Notes: generated by a model from the sequence alone, not told the origin. Positions 17,767 through 28,836 are shown, counted from the stretch's first letter. The stretch is DNA of 64,000 nt from Pseudomonas vanderleydeniana (GCF_014268755.2 NZ_CP077093.1:620001-684000); one strand, 5' to 3'. A program made the numbers and translations.

Positions 17767-17902
17767 GGCATGTGCCAGGATAGCCACCGGGCAGATGCTT
17801 TTTGCCTGAGCGGGTCGGGTTGGGTACTCTGCGACCCCTTTTTGCGGCCGGGTGGCCGCAAGACCTTCGCCCCAAGTCTGATTCTTGTCGATCTGCACCG
17901 AT

Positions 17903-17910
17903 AAGAATAA
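17903..17910 (+). promoter_or_regulatory. Candidate Hfq/Crc motif before hutTh
   Basis: AAGAATAA fits AAnAAnAA and ends 2 bases before the AAGGA ribosome site and 13 bases before the hutTh ATG. Hfq/Crc binding here would block initiation while preferred carbon sources are present. Confidence 0.5.
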
Positions 17911-17923
17911 TTAAGGACGAGTA

Positions 17924-19333
17924 ATGCAACAGCCAGTAAAAGGTTTGAAACGCGGGCTTTCCGCCCGACACATTCGCTTCATGGCCCTGGGTTCCGCCAT
18001 CGGCACGGGCCTGTTCTACGGCTCCGCCTCGGCCATCCAGATGGCCGGCCCGGCCGTGCTGCTGGCCTACCTGATCGGCGGCGCCGCCGTGTTCATGGTG
18101 ATGCGCGCCCTCGGCGAGATGGCGGTGCACAACCCGGTTTCCGGCTCGTTCGGCCAGTACGCCAGCACCTACGTCGGCCCGATGTCGGGCTTCATCCTCG
18201 GGTGGACCTACGCCTTCGAGATGGTCATCGTCGGCTTGGCCGACGTCACCGCCTTCGGCATCTACATGGGTTTCTGGTTCCCCGAGGTCGACCGCTGGAT
18301 CTGGGTCCTGGGCATCGTCTTCCTCATCGGCGCGCTGAACCTGTGCGCGGTGAAGGTCTTCGGTGAGATGGAATTCTGGCTGTCGCTGCTCAAGGTCGGC
18401 GCGATTGTCGCGATGATCCTCGGCGGCTTCGGCATCATGTTCTTCGGCATCAGCACCGCCACGCCGTCCGCCGAGGTCGGTCTCGGCAATCTCTGGGCCC
18501 ATGGCGGCTTCATGCCCAACGGCGTGGGCGGCATCATCGCCTCCTTCGCGGTGGTGATGTTCGCTTTCGGCGGCATCGAGATCATCGGCGTCACCGCAGG
18601 CGAGGCCCGTGATCCGCAGCGGGTCATCCCCAAGGCGATCAACGCGGTACCGGTGCGCATCCTGCTGTTCTACGTACTGACCCTGCTGGTGCTGATGTCC
18701 ATCTACCCCTGGCCGCAGATCGGCAGCCAGGGCAGTCCGTTCGTGCAGATCTTCCAGAACCTGGGGATCGGCTCGGCGGCGACCATTCTCAATATCGTGG
18801 TGATTTCGGCGGCGGTGTCGGCGATCAACAGCGATATCTTCGGTGCCGGCCGCATGATGTACGGCCTGGCCCAGCAGGGGCAGGCGCCCAAGGCCTTTGC
18901 CACGTTGTCGCGTGCCGGCGTGCCGTGGATGACCGTGGTGGTGATGGGGGCTGCTTTGCTCCTCGGCGTGCTGCTGAACTACCTGATCCCGGAAAACGTG
19001 TTCCTGCTGATCGCCTCGATCGCGACCTTCGCCACCGTCTGGGTGTGGATCATGATCCTGATCACCCAGGTCGCCATGCGCCGCTCTATGAGCCGCGAAG
19101 AGGTGGCCCAGCTCAAGTTCCCCGTGCCGTTCTGGCCGTATGCGCCGATCGCCGCCATCACCTTCATGGTCTTCATCTTCGGCGTGCTGGGCTGGTTCCC
19201 GGACAGTCGGCCGGCGCTGATCGTCGGTGCGGTGTGGATCGGCCTGCTGGTGCTGGCGTACCTGGTCTGGGTCAAGCCGGCGGCGGCCCAGGCGGCACGA
19301 GTCGCACAAGATCCTTCCCTGTCTCATCGATAG
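17924..19333 (+). CDS. hutTh: Amino-acid permease, probable histidine transporter
   Basis: A 469-residue APC-superfamily permease of the AroP/ProY type with 12 predicted membrane segments. The N-terminus [20 protein letters not shown], with GTGLFYGS in TM1, and the [19 protein letters not shown] stretch are diagnostic of the family. In P. fluorescens the permease at this place in hut is the main histidine importer, hutTh. It follows hutH2 by 335 bases and precedes hutI by 16 bases, so it is probably transcribed with hutI and hutG. Substrate assignment comes from context. A strong AAGGA precedes the ATG. Confidence 0.87.
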   Translation: MQQPVKGLKRGLSARHIRFMALGSAIGTGLFYGSASAIQMAGPAVLLAYLIGGAAVFMVMRALGEMAVHNPVSGSFGQYASTYVGPMSGFILGWTYAFEMVIVGLADVTAFGIYMGFWFPEVDRWIWVLGIVFLIGALNLCAVKVFGEMEFWLSLLKVGAIVAMILGGFGIMFFGISTATPSAEVGLGNLWAHGGFMPNGVGGIIASFAVVMFAFGGIEIIGVTAGEARDPQRVIPKAINAVPVRILLFYVLTLLVLMSIYPWPQIGSQGSPFVQIFQNLGIGSAATILNIVVISAAVSAINSDIFGAGRMMYGLAQQGQAPKAFATLSRAGVPWMTVVVMGAALLLGVLLNYLIPENVFLLIASIATFATVWVWIMILITQVAMRRSMSREEVAQLKFPVPFWPYAPIAAITFMVFIFGVLGWFPDSRPALIVGAVWIGLLVLAYLVWVKPAAAQAARVAQDPSLSHR

Positions 19334-19349
19334 CCCACGGAGGCCCCGG

Positions 19350-20555
19350 ATGAAAACGCTCTGGCAGAACTGTCACGTTGCAAGCATGGCACAAGGCACC
19401 TACTCGATCATCGAGGATGCCGCCATCGTGACCGTGGCGTCGAAGATCGACTGGATCGGCCCGCGCGCCGAACTGCCGGCTGCGGATTATCCACAGGTCC
19501 ATGACCTGGGCGGGGCCTGGGTAACGCCGGGGCTGGTCGACTGCCACACCCACACGGTGTTCGGCGGCAACCGCAGTGGCGAGTTCGAGCAGCGCCTGCA
19601 GGGTGTCAGCTATGCCGAGATCGCCGCTGCCGGCGGCGGTATCGCCAGCACCGTGCGGGCGACTCGCGCGGCCAGCGAGGAGCAACTGTTCGCCAGCGCC
19701 CGGCAGCGCCTGAGCTGCCTGCTGCGCGAGGGTGTGACCAGCGTCGAGATCAAGTCCGGCTACGGCCTGGACCTGGAAAACGAACGCAAGATGCTCAGGG
19801 TGGCCCGTCGTCTTGGCGAGGAACTGCCGGTCAGCGTGCGCGCCACCTGCCTGGCGGCCCATGCGTTGCCACCGGAGTACAAGGACCGTGCCGATGACTA
19901 CATCGAACACATCTGCAACGAGATGCTCCCGGCCCTGGCGGCCGAGGGGCTGGTGGATGCGGTCGATGCGTTCTGTGAGTACCTGGCGTTTTCCCCGGAG
20001 CAGGTCGAGCGGCTGTTCAAGGTCGCGCAGCGCCTGGGCCTGCCGGTGAAACTGCATGCCGAGCAGTTGTCCTCGCTGCACGGTTCGAGCCTGGCGGCAC
20101 GCTACCAGGCGCTGTCGGCCGATCACCTGGAGTTCATGACCGAGGAAGACGCCATCGCCATGGCGGCGGCGGGCACGGTGGCGGTGTTGTTGCCCGGTGC
20201 CTTCTATTTCCTGCGTGAAACCCAGCTGCCGCCGATGGATGCCCTGCGCCGGCATGGGGTGAAGATCGCCATCGCCACCGACCTCAACCCCGGGACTTCG
20301 CCGGGCCTGTCCCTGCGCCTGATGCTGAACATGGCCTGCACGCTGTTCCGCATGACGCCGGAGGAGGCGCTGGCCGGGGTCACCCTGCACGCTGCCACGG
20401 CGCTGGGCATGGGCGACACCCATGGATCCCTGGAGGTCGGCAAGGTGGCCGACTTCGTCGCCTGGCAGATCGATCGGCCGGCGGACCTGGCCTACTGGCT
20501 GGGCGGCGACCTGGACAAACGCGTGGTACGCCACGGCATCGAAGTACTGATCTAG
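19350..20555 (+). CDS. hutI: Imidazolonepropionase
   Basis: HutI opens the ring of 4-imidazolone-5-propionate to N-formimino-L-glutamate, step three of the pathway. The 401-residue protein is a metal-dependent amidohydrolase: [10 protein letters not shown] gives metal ligands H66 and H68, [12 protein letters not shown] a later histidine, and [11 protein letters not shown] the catalytic aspartate region. The ATG at 19350 follows GGAGG by 5-6 bases. It lies 16 bases after hutTh and 10 before hutG, consistent with one transcript. Its product feeds HutF, encoded divergently at the other end of the cluster. Confidence 0.97.
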   Translation: MKTLWQNCHVASMAQGTYSIIEDAAIVTVASKIDWIGPRAELPAADYPQVHDLGGAWVTPGLVDCHTHTVFGGNRSGEFEQRLQGVSYAEIAAAGGGIASTVRATRAASEEQLFASARQRLSCLLREGVTSVEIKSGYGLDLENERKMLRVARRLGEELPVSVRATCLAAHALPPEYKDRADDYIEHICNEMLPALAAEGLVDAVDAFCEYLAFSPEQVERLFKVAQRLGLPVKLHAEQLSSLHGSSLAARYQALSADHLEFMTEEDAIAMAAAGTVAVLLPGAFYFLRETQLPPMDALRRHGVKIAIATDLNPGTSPGLSLRLMLNMACTLFRMTPEEALAGVTLHAATALGMGDTHGSLEVGKVADFVAWQIDRPADLAYWLGGDLDKRVVRHGIEVLI

Positions 20556-20565
20556 GAGAGTGGTT

Positions 20566-21369
20566 GTGGATAACGTCCTGAACTTCAAGAAAGGCCGCGT
20601 GCCGCTGCTGATCAGCATGCCCCACGCCGGGCTGAAACTGACACCGGCGGTCCGTGACGGGCTGATTCCCGAGGCCCGCAGCCTGCCGGACACCGACTGG
20701 CACATTCCGCAGCTCTATGACTTTGCCGAGGCGTTGGGTGCCAGCACCCTGGCCGCCGAGTACTCGCGTTTCGTCATCGACCTCAACCGTCCGTCCGATG
20801 ACAAGCCGCTGTACGCCGGTGCCACTACCGGGCTCTACCCGGCCACGCTGTTCGATGGCGTGCCGCTGTTCCAGGACGGCCGCGAGCCCTCGGCAGAGGA
20901 GCGGGCGGGTTACCTGGAACAGGTGTGGGGGCCCTATCACCGGACCCTGCAGGAGGAACTGGCACGGCTCAAGGCCGAATTCGGCTACGCACTGCTGTTC
21001 GACGCACATTCGATCCGTTCGGTGATCCCGCACCTGTTCGAAGGCAAGCTGCCGGATTTCAACCTCGGCACCTTCAATGGCGCCAGTTGCGACGCGCAGC
21101 TGGCTTCGCGGCTGGAGGCCATCTGTGCCGGGCATCCGGCCTACAGCCACGTGCTGAACGGGCGCTTCAAGGGCGGACACATCACCCGTCACTACGGCAA
21201 CCCGGCCGAGCACATCCATGCCGTGCAGCTGGAGCTGGGCCAGTGCAACTACATGGAAGAGTTCGAACCCTTCAACTACCGCAGCGACCTGGCCGAGCCG
21301 ACGCGAGTGGTGCTCAGGGAACTGCTGCAGGGCCTGCTGGCCTGGGGGCGCGAGCGCTACGGGCGTTGA
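20566..21369 (+). CDS. hutG: N-formylglutamate deformylase
   Basis: HutG hydrolyses N-formyl-L-glutamate to glutamate and formate, the last step of the five-step route. The 267-residue protein belongs to the N-formylglutamate amidohydrolase family, distinct from the arginase-like HutG of the four-step route. Visible motifs are LLISMPHAGLKLT, FVIDLNRPSDD, LLFDAHSIRSVIP and AVQLELGQCNYM. The GTG at 20566 is chosen over a GTG two codons upstream because TAGGAG then has proper spacing and the product becomes MDNVLNFKKG. It is the last gene of the cluster and ends 12 bases from a convergent gene. Confidence 0.96.
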   Translation: MDNVLNFKKGRVPLLISMPHAGLKLTPAVRDGLIPEARSLPDTDWHIPQLYDFAEALGASTLAAEYSRFVIDLNRPSDDKPLYAGATTGLYPATLFDGVPLFQDGREPSAEERAGYLEQVWGPYHRTLQEELARLKAEFGYALLFDAHSIRSVIPHLFEGKLPDFNLGTFNGASCDAQLASRLEAICAGHPAYSHVLNGRFKGGHITRHYGNPAEHIHAVQLELGQCNYMEEFEPFNYRSDLAEPTRVVLRELLQGLLAWGRERYGR

Positions 21370-21381
21370 GAGGCGTCCGGC

Positions 21382-22302
21382 TCATCCGGGGAGCACTTCG
21401 ACGCCGGGGCAGAGAAAGTCGATGTGATAACCGTTGAGCCCATCACCCAGGGCAACGTGGACGCCCCTGATGCCTTCGTTCATCGGTGAGTTGCGCAGGT
21501 AGTTGATGTTCGGCCCGATGGCCTCGTTCACGCCGATGGCGAACTCGCTCAGGTATAGCCCGCGTTGGCCGGCGGCCTGGCCCAGCAGGTCGAGGTATTC
21601 CTCTCCCGCGACCTTGAATGAACGGACCTGGTTGTGCTCGATGTGCAACCAGGCATCGTGCCGGGCGACCTGTTCGGCCAGCCTGTGCATGTCGCTCGCC
21701 AGCCCGTCGGGCAATGGCCGTGCCCGGCTGCCCCGTGACAGCAGCAGGCCGCTGATGTGCAGGACGCCGCTGACCTGGAAGATATCCGGGCAGTCTGGCC
21801 GCATGTGCGCGTAGTGCACTTCGAACAGTTCGGTGGCCGACAGCACGAAGCTGTCGCCGATCTCGTTGCGGGTCAGGGCGTAGGGCGCGCAGCGGCCGTT
21901 TAGCCAGACCTCGGCCCGGCTGTTGGCGCTGGTCAGGTGCAGGCGGCGCAGGCCGTTGAGCTGCGCCAGGTAGTGCTGCTGGCGTCTGAGGCAATCGGCG
22001 AAGTTGCAGCGCAGCAACAGCATCAGGCTGTAGAGCGCGTTCTCAAGGCCCGTGTCGAATGCATGCAGCGGGCACAGCAGGGTCTGCTTGTGCGCGGTGC
22101 GGGCCGCACGCTGATAGAGCTGTCGGGCGCCCTGGGGCGAAAAGGAAAAGGCCAGGCTTTGCGCCGGCAGTCTTTCCAGATTGCCCAGCAGGCTGGCCTC
22201 CAGCCCCAGTTCACGCAGGCCCCGGATAAAGATTTCACTGTCGGCGACGATCACGGCCTTTTCCGGGTAGGCAAGCAGATCGGGCAAGCGGTATGGATTC
22301 AT
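21382..22302 (-). CDS. Unrecognised protein, M29/NicX-like C-terminal region
   Basis: A 306-residue soluble protein that I cannot name. The C-terminal half resembles the M29 aminopeptidase / 2,5-dihydroxypyridine dioxygenase (NicX) fold: LSATELFEVHY (E158), LSEFAIGVNEAIGPN (E253), RGVHVALGDGLNG (H282) and GYHIDFLCPG (H293, D295). These positions correspond to the usual metal ligands Glu, Glu, His and HxD, so a metal hydrolase or ring-cleaving dioxygenase is plausible. The N-terminal half is not recognised. AGGGAG lies 5 bases before the ATG. It is convergent with hutG and is a single-gene unit. A role in hut or amino-acid breakdown is only a guess from position. Confidence 0.6.
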   Translation of the reverse strand: MNPYRLPDLLAYPEKAVIVADSEIFIRGLRELGLEASLLGNLERLPAQSLAFSFSPQGARQLYQRAARTAHKQTLLCPLHAFDTGLENALYSLMLLLRCNFADCLRRQQHYLAQLNGLRRLHLTSANSRAEVWLNGRCAPYALTRNEIGDSFVLSATELFEVHYAHMRPDCPDIFQVSGVLHISGLLLSRGSRARPLPDGLASDMHRLAEQVARHDAWLHIEHNQVRSFKVAGEEYLDLLGQAAGQRGLYLSEFAIGVNEAIGPNINYLRNSPMNEGIRGVHVALGDGLNGYHIDFLCPGVEVLPG

Positions 22303-22573
22303 GCGGCACTCCCTGTCTTTTCTGGCTGTGGGCAGCCATGGAAAGCGGCTCCTGCCGCTCGGTTCTACGCTCCTTATTGAATCGCCGAACGCGTCGGGCT
22401 GAACACTGACCGAACGGCTAGTTGCCAGCACGCGGCTTCAAACAACCGTGCTTTTGACAAGGACATGCCGTTTGCGTGATTCGGGTTTATGATGCCGGAC
22501 GGCAGAATCAAAGAAGTCCCCCTAGTAGCCACACAGGCCACCAAGGATGACCCCGACCCTTACGGAGCGTGTG

Positions 22574-23545
22574 ATGCAGACTTTGTACCCGCAGATCAAA
22601 CCCTACGCCCGGCACGATCTGGCCGTGGATGAGCCGCATGTGCTGTACGTCGATGAAAGCGGTTCGCCCGAGGGCTTGCCGGTGGTTTTCATTCATGGCG
22701 GCCCGGGTGCCGGCTGTGATGCCCAGAGCCGCTGCTACTTCGACCCGACCCTGTACCGGATCGTGACCTTCGACCAGCGTGGCTGCGGTCGCTCGACGCC
22801 GCACGCCAGCCTGGAGAACAACACCACCTGGGACCTGGTGGCTGACCTGGAGCGGATTCGCGAACACCTGGGTATCGACAAGTGGGTGCTGTTCGGCGGC
22901 TCCTGGGGTTCGACCCTGGCGCTGGCCTATGCGCAGAGCCACCCCGAGCGGGTTCACGGCCTGATCCTGCGCGGGATCTTCCTGGCCCGTCCGCAGGACG
23001 TCGAATGGCTCTACCAGAGCGGTGCCAGCCGCCTGTTCCCCGACTACTGGCAGGACTACGTGGCGCCGGTGCCGCCGGAGGAGCGCGACGACCTGCTCGG
23101 CGCCTTCCACAAGCGCCTGACCGGCAACGACCAGATCGCCCAGATGCACGCGGCCAAGGCCTGGTCGCTGTGGGAAGGGCGTACCGCAACCCTGCGGCCG
23201 AACCCGCAGGTGGTCGATCGTTTCTCCGAACCGCAGCGGGCCTTGTCGATCGCCCGGATCGAGTGCCATTACTTCACCAACAAGTCGTTCCTGGAGCCCG
23301 ACCAACTGATCCGCGACATGGATCGGATCGCCCACCTGCCGGGGGTGATCGTGCACGGCCGCTACGATGCCATCTGCCCGCTGGACAACGCCTGGGCGCT
23401 GCACCAGGCCTGGCCCAACAGCGAGCTGCAGGTGATCCGCGATGCCGGCCACGCCGCCTCGGAACCGGGCATCACCGATGCGCTGGTGCGTGCCGCGAAC
23501 CAGATGGCGCGGCGCCTGCTCGACCTGCCTCCCGAAGAAGCATGA
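22574..23545 (+). CDS. pip: Proline iminopeptidase
   Basis: An S33 alpha/beta-hydrolase of 323 residues that removes N-terminal proline from peptides. The oxyanion region [10 protein letters not shown], nucleophile elbow [12 protein letters not shown], acid [10 protein letters not shown] and histidine DAGHAASEP are all present in order. The ATG at 22574 is preferred because it gives the family-typical start [16 protein letters not shown] and has CGGAG 6 bases upstream; the in-frame ATG nine codons earlier lacks this. The last codons overlap dtd (ATGA), so the two are co-translated. It is cytoplasmic and serves peptide turnover. Confidence 0.94.
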   Translation: MQTLYPQIKPYARHDLAVDEPHVLYVDESGSPEGLPVVFIHGGPGAGCDAQSRCYFDPTLYRIVTFDQRGCGRSTPHASLENNTTWDLVADLERIREHLGIDKWVLFGGSWGSTLALAYAQSHPERVHGLILRGIFLARPQDVEWLYQSGASRLFPDYWQDYVAPVPPEERDDLLGAFHKRLTGNDQIAQMHAAKAWSLWEGRTATLRPNPQVVDRFSEPQRALSIARIECHYFTNKSFLEPDQLIRDMDRIAHLPGVIVHGRYDAICPLDNAWALHQAWPNSELQVIRDAGHAASEPGITDALVRAANQMARRLLDLPPEEA

Positions 23546-23979
23546 GGGGCCTGTTGCAGCGCGTCAGTGGCGCGCGGGTCGAAGTCGGGGGGGAAGTGGT
23601 CGGTGCCATCGACCAGGGTTTGCTGGTGCTGCTGGCCGTCGAGCCCGGGGACACCCGGGCCAGCGCCGACAAACTTCTGCATAAGCTGCTTAACTATCGG
23701 GTGTTCAGCGATCCCCAGGGCAAGATGAACCTTTCCCTGGCGGACACCGGCGGCGGTTTGCTGCTGGTGTCGCAGTTCACCCTGGCCGCCGATACCCGCA
23801 GCGGGCTGCGTCCGAGCTTCTCCACGGCCGCGCCACCGGCGCTTGCCGAAGAGCTTTTCGACTACGTGGTGGCACAGGCGCAGCAGTTGCATGGTCAGGT
23901 GGCGACGGGACGTTTCGGGGCGGACATGAAGGTTCATCTGGTCAATGATGGCCCGGTAACCTTCCTGTTACAGACCTGA
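23542..23979 (+). CDS. dtd: D-aminoacyl-tRNA deacylase
   Basis: Dtd removes D-amino acids (and glycine from tRNA-Ala) mis-attached to tRNA, a proofreading step. The 145-residue protein has both catalytic motifs: [17 protein letters not shown] and the [10 protein letters not shown]-terminal motif whose Gly-cisPro dipeptide gives chiral selectivity. The start [15 protein letters not shown] is typical. It overlaps the pip stop by 4 bases. The 267-base gap to opgG holds an A/T-rich leader but no gene. Confidence 0.96.
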   Translation: MRGLLQRVSGARVEVGGEVVGAIDQGLLVLLAVEPGDTRASADKLLHKLLNYRVFSDPQGKMNLSLADTGGGLLLVSQFTLAADTRSGLRPSFSTAAPPALAEELFDYVVAQAQQLHGQVATGRFGADMKVHLVNDGPVTFLLQT

Positions 23980-24246
23980 AATGGAAAAAAACCACGTATC
24001 GGGCTGAAAACAGGGCGTTTTGTCGATAAATACTTTGTTTCGCCTGATGCGTTGTAACGCCGCCTACTAGATAATCGCGCGCTACGGGGATCAGCGTTCG
24101 TTGGTCCATTTTGAATAAAGGTAGAGACTTGTCCGACATCGTTTGGGGAATCATTTCGCCCCGGGGGAGTCGGAACAATGCTCGCCAACCTGGCGCATAG
24201 ATAGCTAGCCGTTGGTTTTTTGATCTGTTTTCGGCGAGGGTTGCTC

Positions 24247-26055
24247 GTGATTGTTAGTCCCTGTAATGCACCAAAATTGACTGCCAGAGGGTTGAGAAAA
24301 GCGCTGGTGACGGGCTCCGCACTGCTTTGCCTGCTCAGTGCCGGCCAAATCTTTGCATTCAATCTGGACGATGTGGCGGCCAAGGCGAAGACCCTGGCCG
24401 GGCAGAAGTACGAAGCTCCGCGCAGTAATCTGCCGAACGAATTCCGTGAGATGAAGTTCGCGGACTACCAGAAAATCCGCTTCCTGACCGACAAGGCCGA
24501 ATGGGCTGACCAGAAGACGCCGTTCAAGCTGTCGTTCTATCACCAGGGCATGCACTTCGACACGCCGGTGAAAATCAACGAAATCACTGCCAACGAAGTC
24601 TCGGAGATCAAGTACGATCCGAGCCGTTTCGATTTCGGTGACCTGAAGTTCGATCCGAAGACCACCGAGCAGCTGGGTTATGCCGGCTTCCGTGTGCTGT
24701 ATCCGATCAACAAGGCCGACAAGCAGGACGAGATCATGACCATGCTCGGCGCGAGTTATTTCCGCGTCGTGGGCAAGGGTCAGGCCTATGGCCTGTCCGC
24801 CCGGGGCATGGCGATCGATACCGCCTTGCCCTCCGGCGAGGAATTCCCGCGCTTCACCGAGTTCTGGATCCAGCAGCCCAAGCCGACCGACAAGCACCTG
24901 GTGATCTTCGCCCTGCTCGATTCGCCACGGGCGACCGGCGCCTACCGCCTGACCCTGCGCCCGGGTGCCGACACCATCGTCGACGTGAAGGCGCAGATGT
25001 TCCTGCGTGACAAGGTCGGCAAGCTGGGCGTGGCCCCGCTGACCAGCATGTTCCTGTTCGGCGCCAACCAGCCGTCGAAGGTCCTCAACTATCGTCGCGA
25101 GCTGCACGACTCCGCCGGGCTGTCGATCCACGCTGGCAACGGCGAGTGGCTGTGGCGTCCGCTGAACAACCCGAAACACCTGGCGGTGAGCAACTTCTCC
25201 GTGGAGAACCCGCGTGGTTTCGGCCTGCTGCAGCGTGGCCGCGACTTCAGCCACTACGAAGACCTCGACGACCGCTACGACAAGCGCCCAAGCGCCTGGA
25301 TCGAGCCGAAGGGTGACTGGGGCAAGGGCACTGTCGACCTGGTGGAAATCCCGACCGCTGACGAAACCAACGACAACATCGTGGCTTTCTGGAATCCGGA
25401 AAAGCTCGCCCAGCCAGGTGAGGCGATGAATTTCGCCTACCGCCTGCACTGGACCCTGGATGAGGCTGCCCTGCATTCGCCGGACAGTGCCTGGGTCAAG
25501 CAGACCCTGAAATCCACCGGTGACGTCAAGCAGTCGAACCTGATCCGTCAACCGGACGGCAGCGTGGCCTACCTGGTCGATTTCGAGGGTCCGTCCCTCA
25601 AGGCCTTGCCGGCAGATGCGCCAGTGCGCAGCCAGGTCAGCGTCGGCGACAACGCCGAAGTGGTCGAGAACAGCCTGCGCTACAACCCGGAAACCGAAGG
25701 CTGGCGCCTGACCCTGCGCCTGAAGATCAAGGATCCGGGCAAGTCCACCGAACTGCGCGCCGCGCTGGTCAAGGACATCGTCGCCGCCGAGCCGATCAAG
25801 GCTTCGTCCCAGGTGGTCAAGGCCGACAAGGTCGCCGCCAAGACCCAGGAAAAGCACGAGAAGCACGAGAAGGACGTGGCCAAGGCCGCGGACAAGGACG
25901 CCGCCAAGGCTCCAGAGAAAGACAAGGCCAAGGACAAGAAAGAGCATGACGCCCCGGCGCCAGCTGCCGAGGCTGCCCCAACCACCCCGGAACCGGCCAA
26001 GACCGAACAGGTCCTGACTGAGACCTGGAGCTACCAGTTGCCTGCCGATGAGTAA
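24247..26055 (+). CDS. opgG: Osmoregulated periplasmic glucan biosynthesis protein G
   Basis: OpgG (MdoG) acts in the periplasm on beta-1,2-glucan chains made by OpgH to produce osmoregulated periplasmic glucans. The 602-residue protein has a signal peptide ending near [10 protein letters not shown], then the beta-sandwich opening [20 protein letters not shown]. The GTG start is chosen for GAGGG 6 bases upstream. From about residue 518 to 590 it has a Lys/Ala/Glu/Pro-rich low-complexity tail ([20 protein letters not shown]) not found in E. coli MdoG, which is about 511 residues. The last codons overlap opgH by 8 bases. Such glucans affect osmotic adaptation, motility and host interaction. Confidence 0.93.
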   Translation: MIVSPCNAPKLTARGLRKALVTGSALLCLLSAGQIFAFNLDDVAAKAKTLAGQKYEAPRSNLPNEFREMKFADYQKIRFLTDKAEWADQKTPFKLSFYHQGMHFDTPVKINEITANEVSEIKYDPSRFDFGDLKFDPKTTEQLGYAGFRVLYPINKADKQDEIMTMLGASYFRVVGKGQAYGLSARGMAIDTALPSGEEFPRFTEFWIQQPKPTDKHLVIFALLDSPRATGAYRLTLRPGADTIVDVKAQMFLRDKVGKLGVAPLTSMFLFGANQPSKVLNYRRELHDSAGLSIHAGNGEWLWRPLNNPKHLAVSNFSVENPRGFGLLQRGRDFSHYEDLDDRYDKRPSAWIEPKGDWGKGTVDLVEIPTADETNDNIVAFWNPEKLAQPGEAMNFAYRLHWTLDEAALHSPDSAWVKQTLKSTGDVKQSNLIRQPDGSVAYLVDFEGPSLKALPADAPVRSQVSVGDNAEVVENSLRYNPETEGWRLTLRLKIKDPGKSTELRAALVKDIVAAEPIKASSQVVKADKVAAKTQEKHEKHEKDVAKAADKDAAKAPEKDKAKDKKEHDAPAPAAEAAPTTPEPAKTEQVLTETWSYQLPADE

Positions 26056-28618
26056 TTCTATCGCCCAGCCAGAGGCTCTCTCCGAGTATCTGGCGCACCT
26101 GCCACTAAGTGCCGAGCAGCGCGCCGAATTGGCGAGCTGCGGCTCGTTCGCCGAGTTGCATGAGCGCCTCAGTGCCGAACCTGCCGTCGACTCCGCCGAG
26201 GCTGCGCAAGCCTCGGTGGGGCGTCGCCTGACTCTCGACAGTGCCGTCGACCTGGAAGAGGCCGAGATGCTGTCGGTCGACGCCGCGGGTCGGGTGCGCC
26301 TCAAGGCCACCCCGCCGGTCCGACGTACCCGTGTCGTGCCCGAGCCGTGGCGGACCAACATCCTGGTCCGTGGCTGGCGACGCCTGACCGGGCGCAGCAA
26401 CCCGCCGGCACCCAAGGATGACCGGCGCGAGCTGCCGCATGCCCGCTGGCGGACTGTAGGCTCGATCCGGCGCTATATCCTGCTGCTTCTGATGCTCGGC
26501 CAGACCATCGTCGCCGGCTGGTACATGAAGGGCATCATGCCTTACCAGGGCTGGTCGTTCGTCGATCTCAACGAGGTGCTGCACCAGCCGATCCTGCAGA
26601 CCGCGCGGCAGGTCCTGCCGTACGCCCTGCAGACCACCATTCTGGTGATGTTCGGGATCCTGTTCTGCTGGGTGTCGGCCGGCTTCTGGACCGCCCTGAT
26701 GGGCTTCCTCGAATTGCTCACCGGACATGACAAGTACCGTATTTCCGGGGCCAGTGCCGGCAGCGAGCCGATCCCGGCCGATGCGCGCACCGCGATCGTC
26801 ATGCCGATCTGCAACGAGGACGTGGCGCGGGTCTTCGCCGGCCTGCGGGCGACCTTCGAGTCGGTCGCGGCCACCGGTGACCTGGATCGCTTCGACTTCT
26901 TCGTCCTGAGCGACAGTAACGACACCGATATCTGCGTGGCCGAACAGCAGGCGTGGCTGGATGTCTGCCGTGAAGCCTCGGGCTTCGGCAAGATCTTCTA
27001 CCGTCGCCGTCGCCGTCGGGTGAAGCGCAAGAGCGGCAACCTCGACGACTTCTGCCGTCGTTGGGGTGGCGACTACAAGTACATGGTCGTGCTCGACGCC
27101 GACAGCGTCATGAGCGGCGAGTGCCTGACCAGCCTGGTACGCCTGATGGAAGCCACGCCGGACGCCGGCATTATCCAGACCGCGCCTCGTGCGTCGGGCA
27201 TGGATACCCTCTATGCGCGCATGCAGCAGTTCGCGACCCGCGTCTACGGTCCGCTGTTCACCGCCGGCCTGCACTTCTGGCAACTGGGCGAGTCGCACTA
27301 TTGGGGCCACAACGCGATCATTCGCATGAAACCGTTCATCGAGCACTGCGCCCTGGCGCCGTTGCCCGGCAAGGGCGCGTTCGCCGGTGCGATCCTTTCC
27401 CACGACTTCGTCGAAGCCGCGCTGATGCGCCGTGCCGGCTGGGGCGTGTGGATCGCCTACGACCTGCCCGGCAGCTACGAGGAATTGCCGCCGAACCTGC
27501 TGGACGAGCTCAAGCGCGACCGTCGTTGGTGTCACGGCAACCTGATGAACTTCCGCCTGTTCCTGGTCAAGGGCATGCACCCGGTGCACCGCGCGGTGTT
27601 CCTCACCGGCGTGATGTCCTACCTGTCGGCGCCGCTGTGGTTCTTCTTCCTGGTGCTGTCGACGGCGCTGCTGGCGGTCAACACGCTGATGGAGCCGCAG
27701 TACTTCATGGAGCCGCGGCAGCTCTATCCGCTGTGGCCGCAATGGCATCCGGACAAGGCGGTGGCGTTGTTCTCCACCACCATCGTGCTGCTGTTCCTGC
27801 CCAAGCTGCTCAGCGTCATCCTGATCTGGGCCAAGGGCGCGAAAGAGTTCGGTGGCAAGTTCAAGGTGACCGTGTCGATGCTGCTGGAGATGCTGTTCTC
27901 CATGCTGCTGGCGCCGGTGCGGATGATTTTCCACACCCGTTTCGTCCTGGCCGCATTTCTTGGCTGGGCCGCGACCTGGAACTCGCCGCAGCGTGACGAC
28001 GACTCCACGCCCTGGAGCGAGGCGGTTCGCCGTCATGGCCCGCAGACCCTGCTGGGGGCTGCCTGGGCGCTGCTGGTGATCTGGCTGAACCCGAGCTTCC
28101 TGTGGTGGCTGGTACCGATCGTCGGTTCGCTGATGCTGTCGATCCCGGTATCGGTGATCTCCAGCCGGGTCAACCTGGGCCTGCGCTCGAAGGATGAGCA
28201 GTTGTTCCTCATTCCCGAAGAGTACAACCCGCCCCAGGCATTGCAGGCGACCGACGAGTACACGCATGAGAACCGCTGGCACGCACTGAACGACGGCTTC
28301 ATCCGGGCCGTGGTCGATCCGCGGCAGAACGCCCTGGCCTGTGCACTGGCAACTTCCCGGCACCTGCAGGCCGAGCCGATCGAGTGGCTGCGCATCGAGC
28401 GTGTACGGCATGCGTTGAAAGCCGGTCCGGCGGCGCTCGACAACCATGCCCGCCTGCAACTGCTCAGCGACCCGGTGGCCCTGGCCCGCCTGCATGCGCA
28501 GGTCTGGAGCGAAGGCCATGGCGAGTGGCTCGATGCCTGGCGTGCCTCGGTCAAGGCCGACCCGCACGCGCCGTTGCTGCCACTGCAACCGGCCATGGCC
28601 GTCGGCCAACCTGCCTGA
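26048..28618 (+). CDS. opgH: Glucan biosynthesis glucosyltransferase H
   Basis: OpgH (MdoH) is the inner-membrane glucosyltransferase that uses UDP-glucose to build and export the linear beta-1,2 glucan backbone. The 856-residue protein has a long cytoplasmic N-terminus, membrane segments near residues 137-155 and 190-225, a GT2 domain with [13 protein letters not shown], the acceptor region [14 protein letters not shown] and the RRW box DRRWCHGN, then a cluster of C-terminal membrane spans. The ATG lies inside the opgG 3' end, so the two are translationally coupled. A 14-bp hairpin follows the stop. Confidence 0.95.
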   Translation: MSNSIAQPEALSEYLAHLPLSAEQRAELASCGSFAELHERLSAEPAVDSAEAAQASVGRRLTLDSAVDLEEAEMLSVDAAGRVRLKATPPVRRTRVVPEPWRTNILVRGWRRLTGRSNPPAPKDDRRELPHARWRTVGSIRRYILLLLMLGQTIVAGWYMKGIMPYQGWSFVDLNEVLHQPILQTARQVLPYALQTTILVMFGILFCWVSAGFWTALMGFLELLTGHDKYRISGASAGSEPIPADARTAIVMPICNEDVARVFAGLRATFESVAATGDLDRFDFFVLSDSNDTDICVAEQQAWLDVCREASGFGKIFYRRRRRRVKRKSGNLDDFCRRWGGDYKYMVVLDADSVMSGECLTSLVRLMEATPDAGIIQTAPRASGMDTLYARMQQFATRVYGPLFTAGLHFWQLGESHYWGHNAIIRMKPFIEHCALAPLPGKGAFAGAILSHDFVEAALMRRAGWGVWIAYDLPGSYEELPPNLLDELKRDRRWCHGNLMNFRLFLVKGMHPVHRAVFLTGVMSYLSAPLWFFFLVLSTALLAVNTLMEPQYFMEPRQLYPLWPQWHPDKAVALFSTTIVLLFLPKLLSVILIWAKGAKEFGGKFKVTVSMLLEMLFSMLLAPVRMIFHTRFVLAAFLGWAATWNSPQRDDDSTPWSEAVRRHGPQTLLGAAWALLVIWLNPSFLWWLVPIVGSLMLSIPVSVISSRVNLGLRSKDEQLFLIPEEYNPPQALQATDEYTHENRWHALNDGFIRAVVDPRQNALACALATSRHLQAEPIEWLRIERVRHALKAGPAALDNHARLQLLSDPVALARLHAQVWSEGHGEWLDAWRASVKADPHAPLLPLQPAMAVGQPA

Positions 28619-28622
28619 TTCC

Positions 28623-28652
28623 ATTCCCCCTGGAGCTCGCTCCAGGGGGAAT
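28623..28652. terminator. Hairpin terminator candidate after opgH
   Basis: ATTCCCCCTGGAGC and GCTCCAGGGGGAAT form a perfect 14-bp stem with a 2-base loop 5 bases after the opgH stop. There is no following T-run, so it may act as an mRNA 3' stabiliser or a weak terminator. Confidence 0.65.
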
Positions 28653-28836
28653 GCGACACCCTCTGTAAGACGTTTCTCTCCCGCCTGTAGCCCTTGTCAT
28701 TTGGTAACAAAACGTCCGCTCGGTGGCCTGTTCGAGTGCGTTAGGATCGCGCCCCGAAATCGTGTCGGCTGCGTGGTGGCCGCTCGAAGTTGTCCGAACA
28801 GGGCAAGCTCATCGGGAAATGGATCAAGGAGTTCTC

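Noticed and set aside
26105-28624. Minus-strand open frame of over 800 codons across opgH
   Set aside because: Fully antisense to opgH, Gln/Arg/His-rich and without any recognisable domain.
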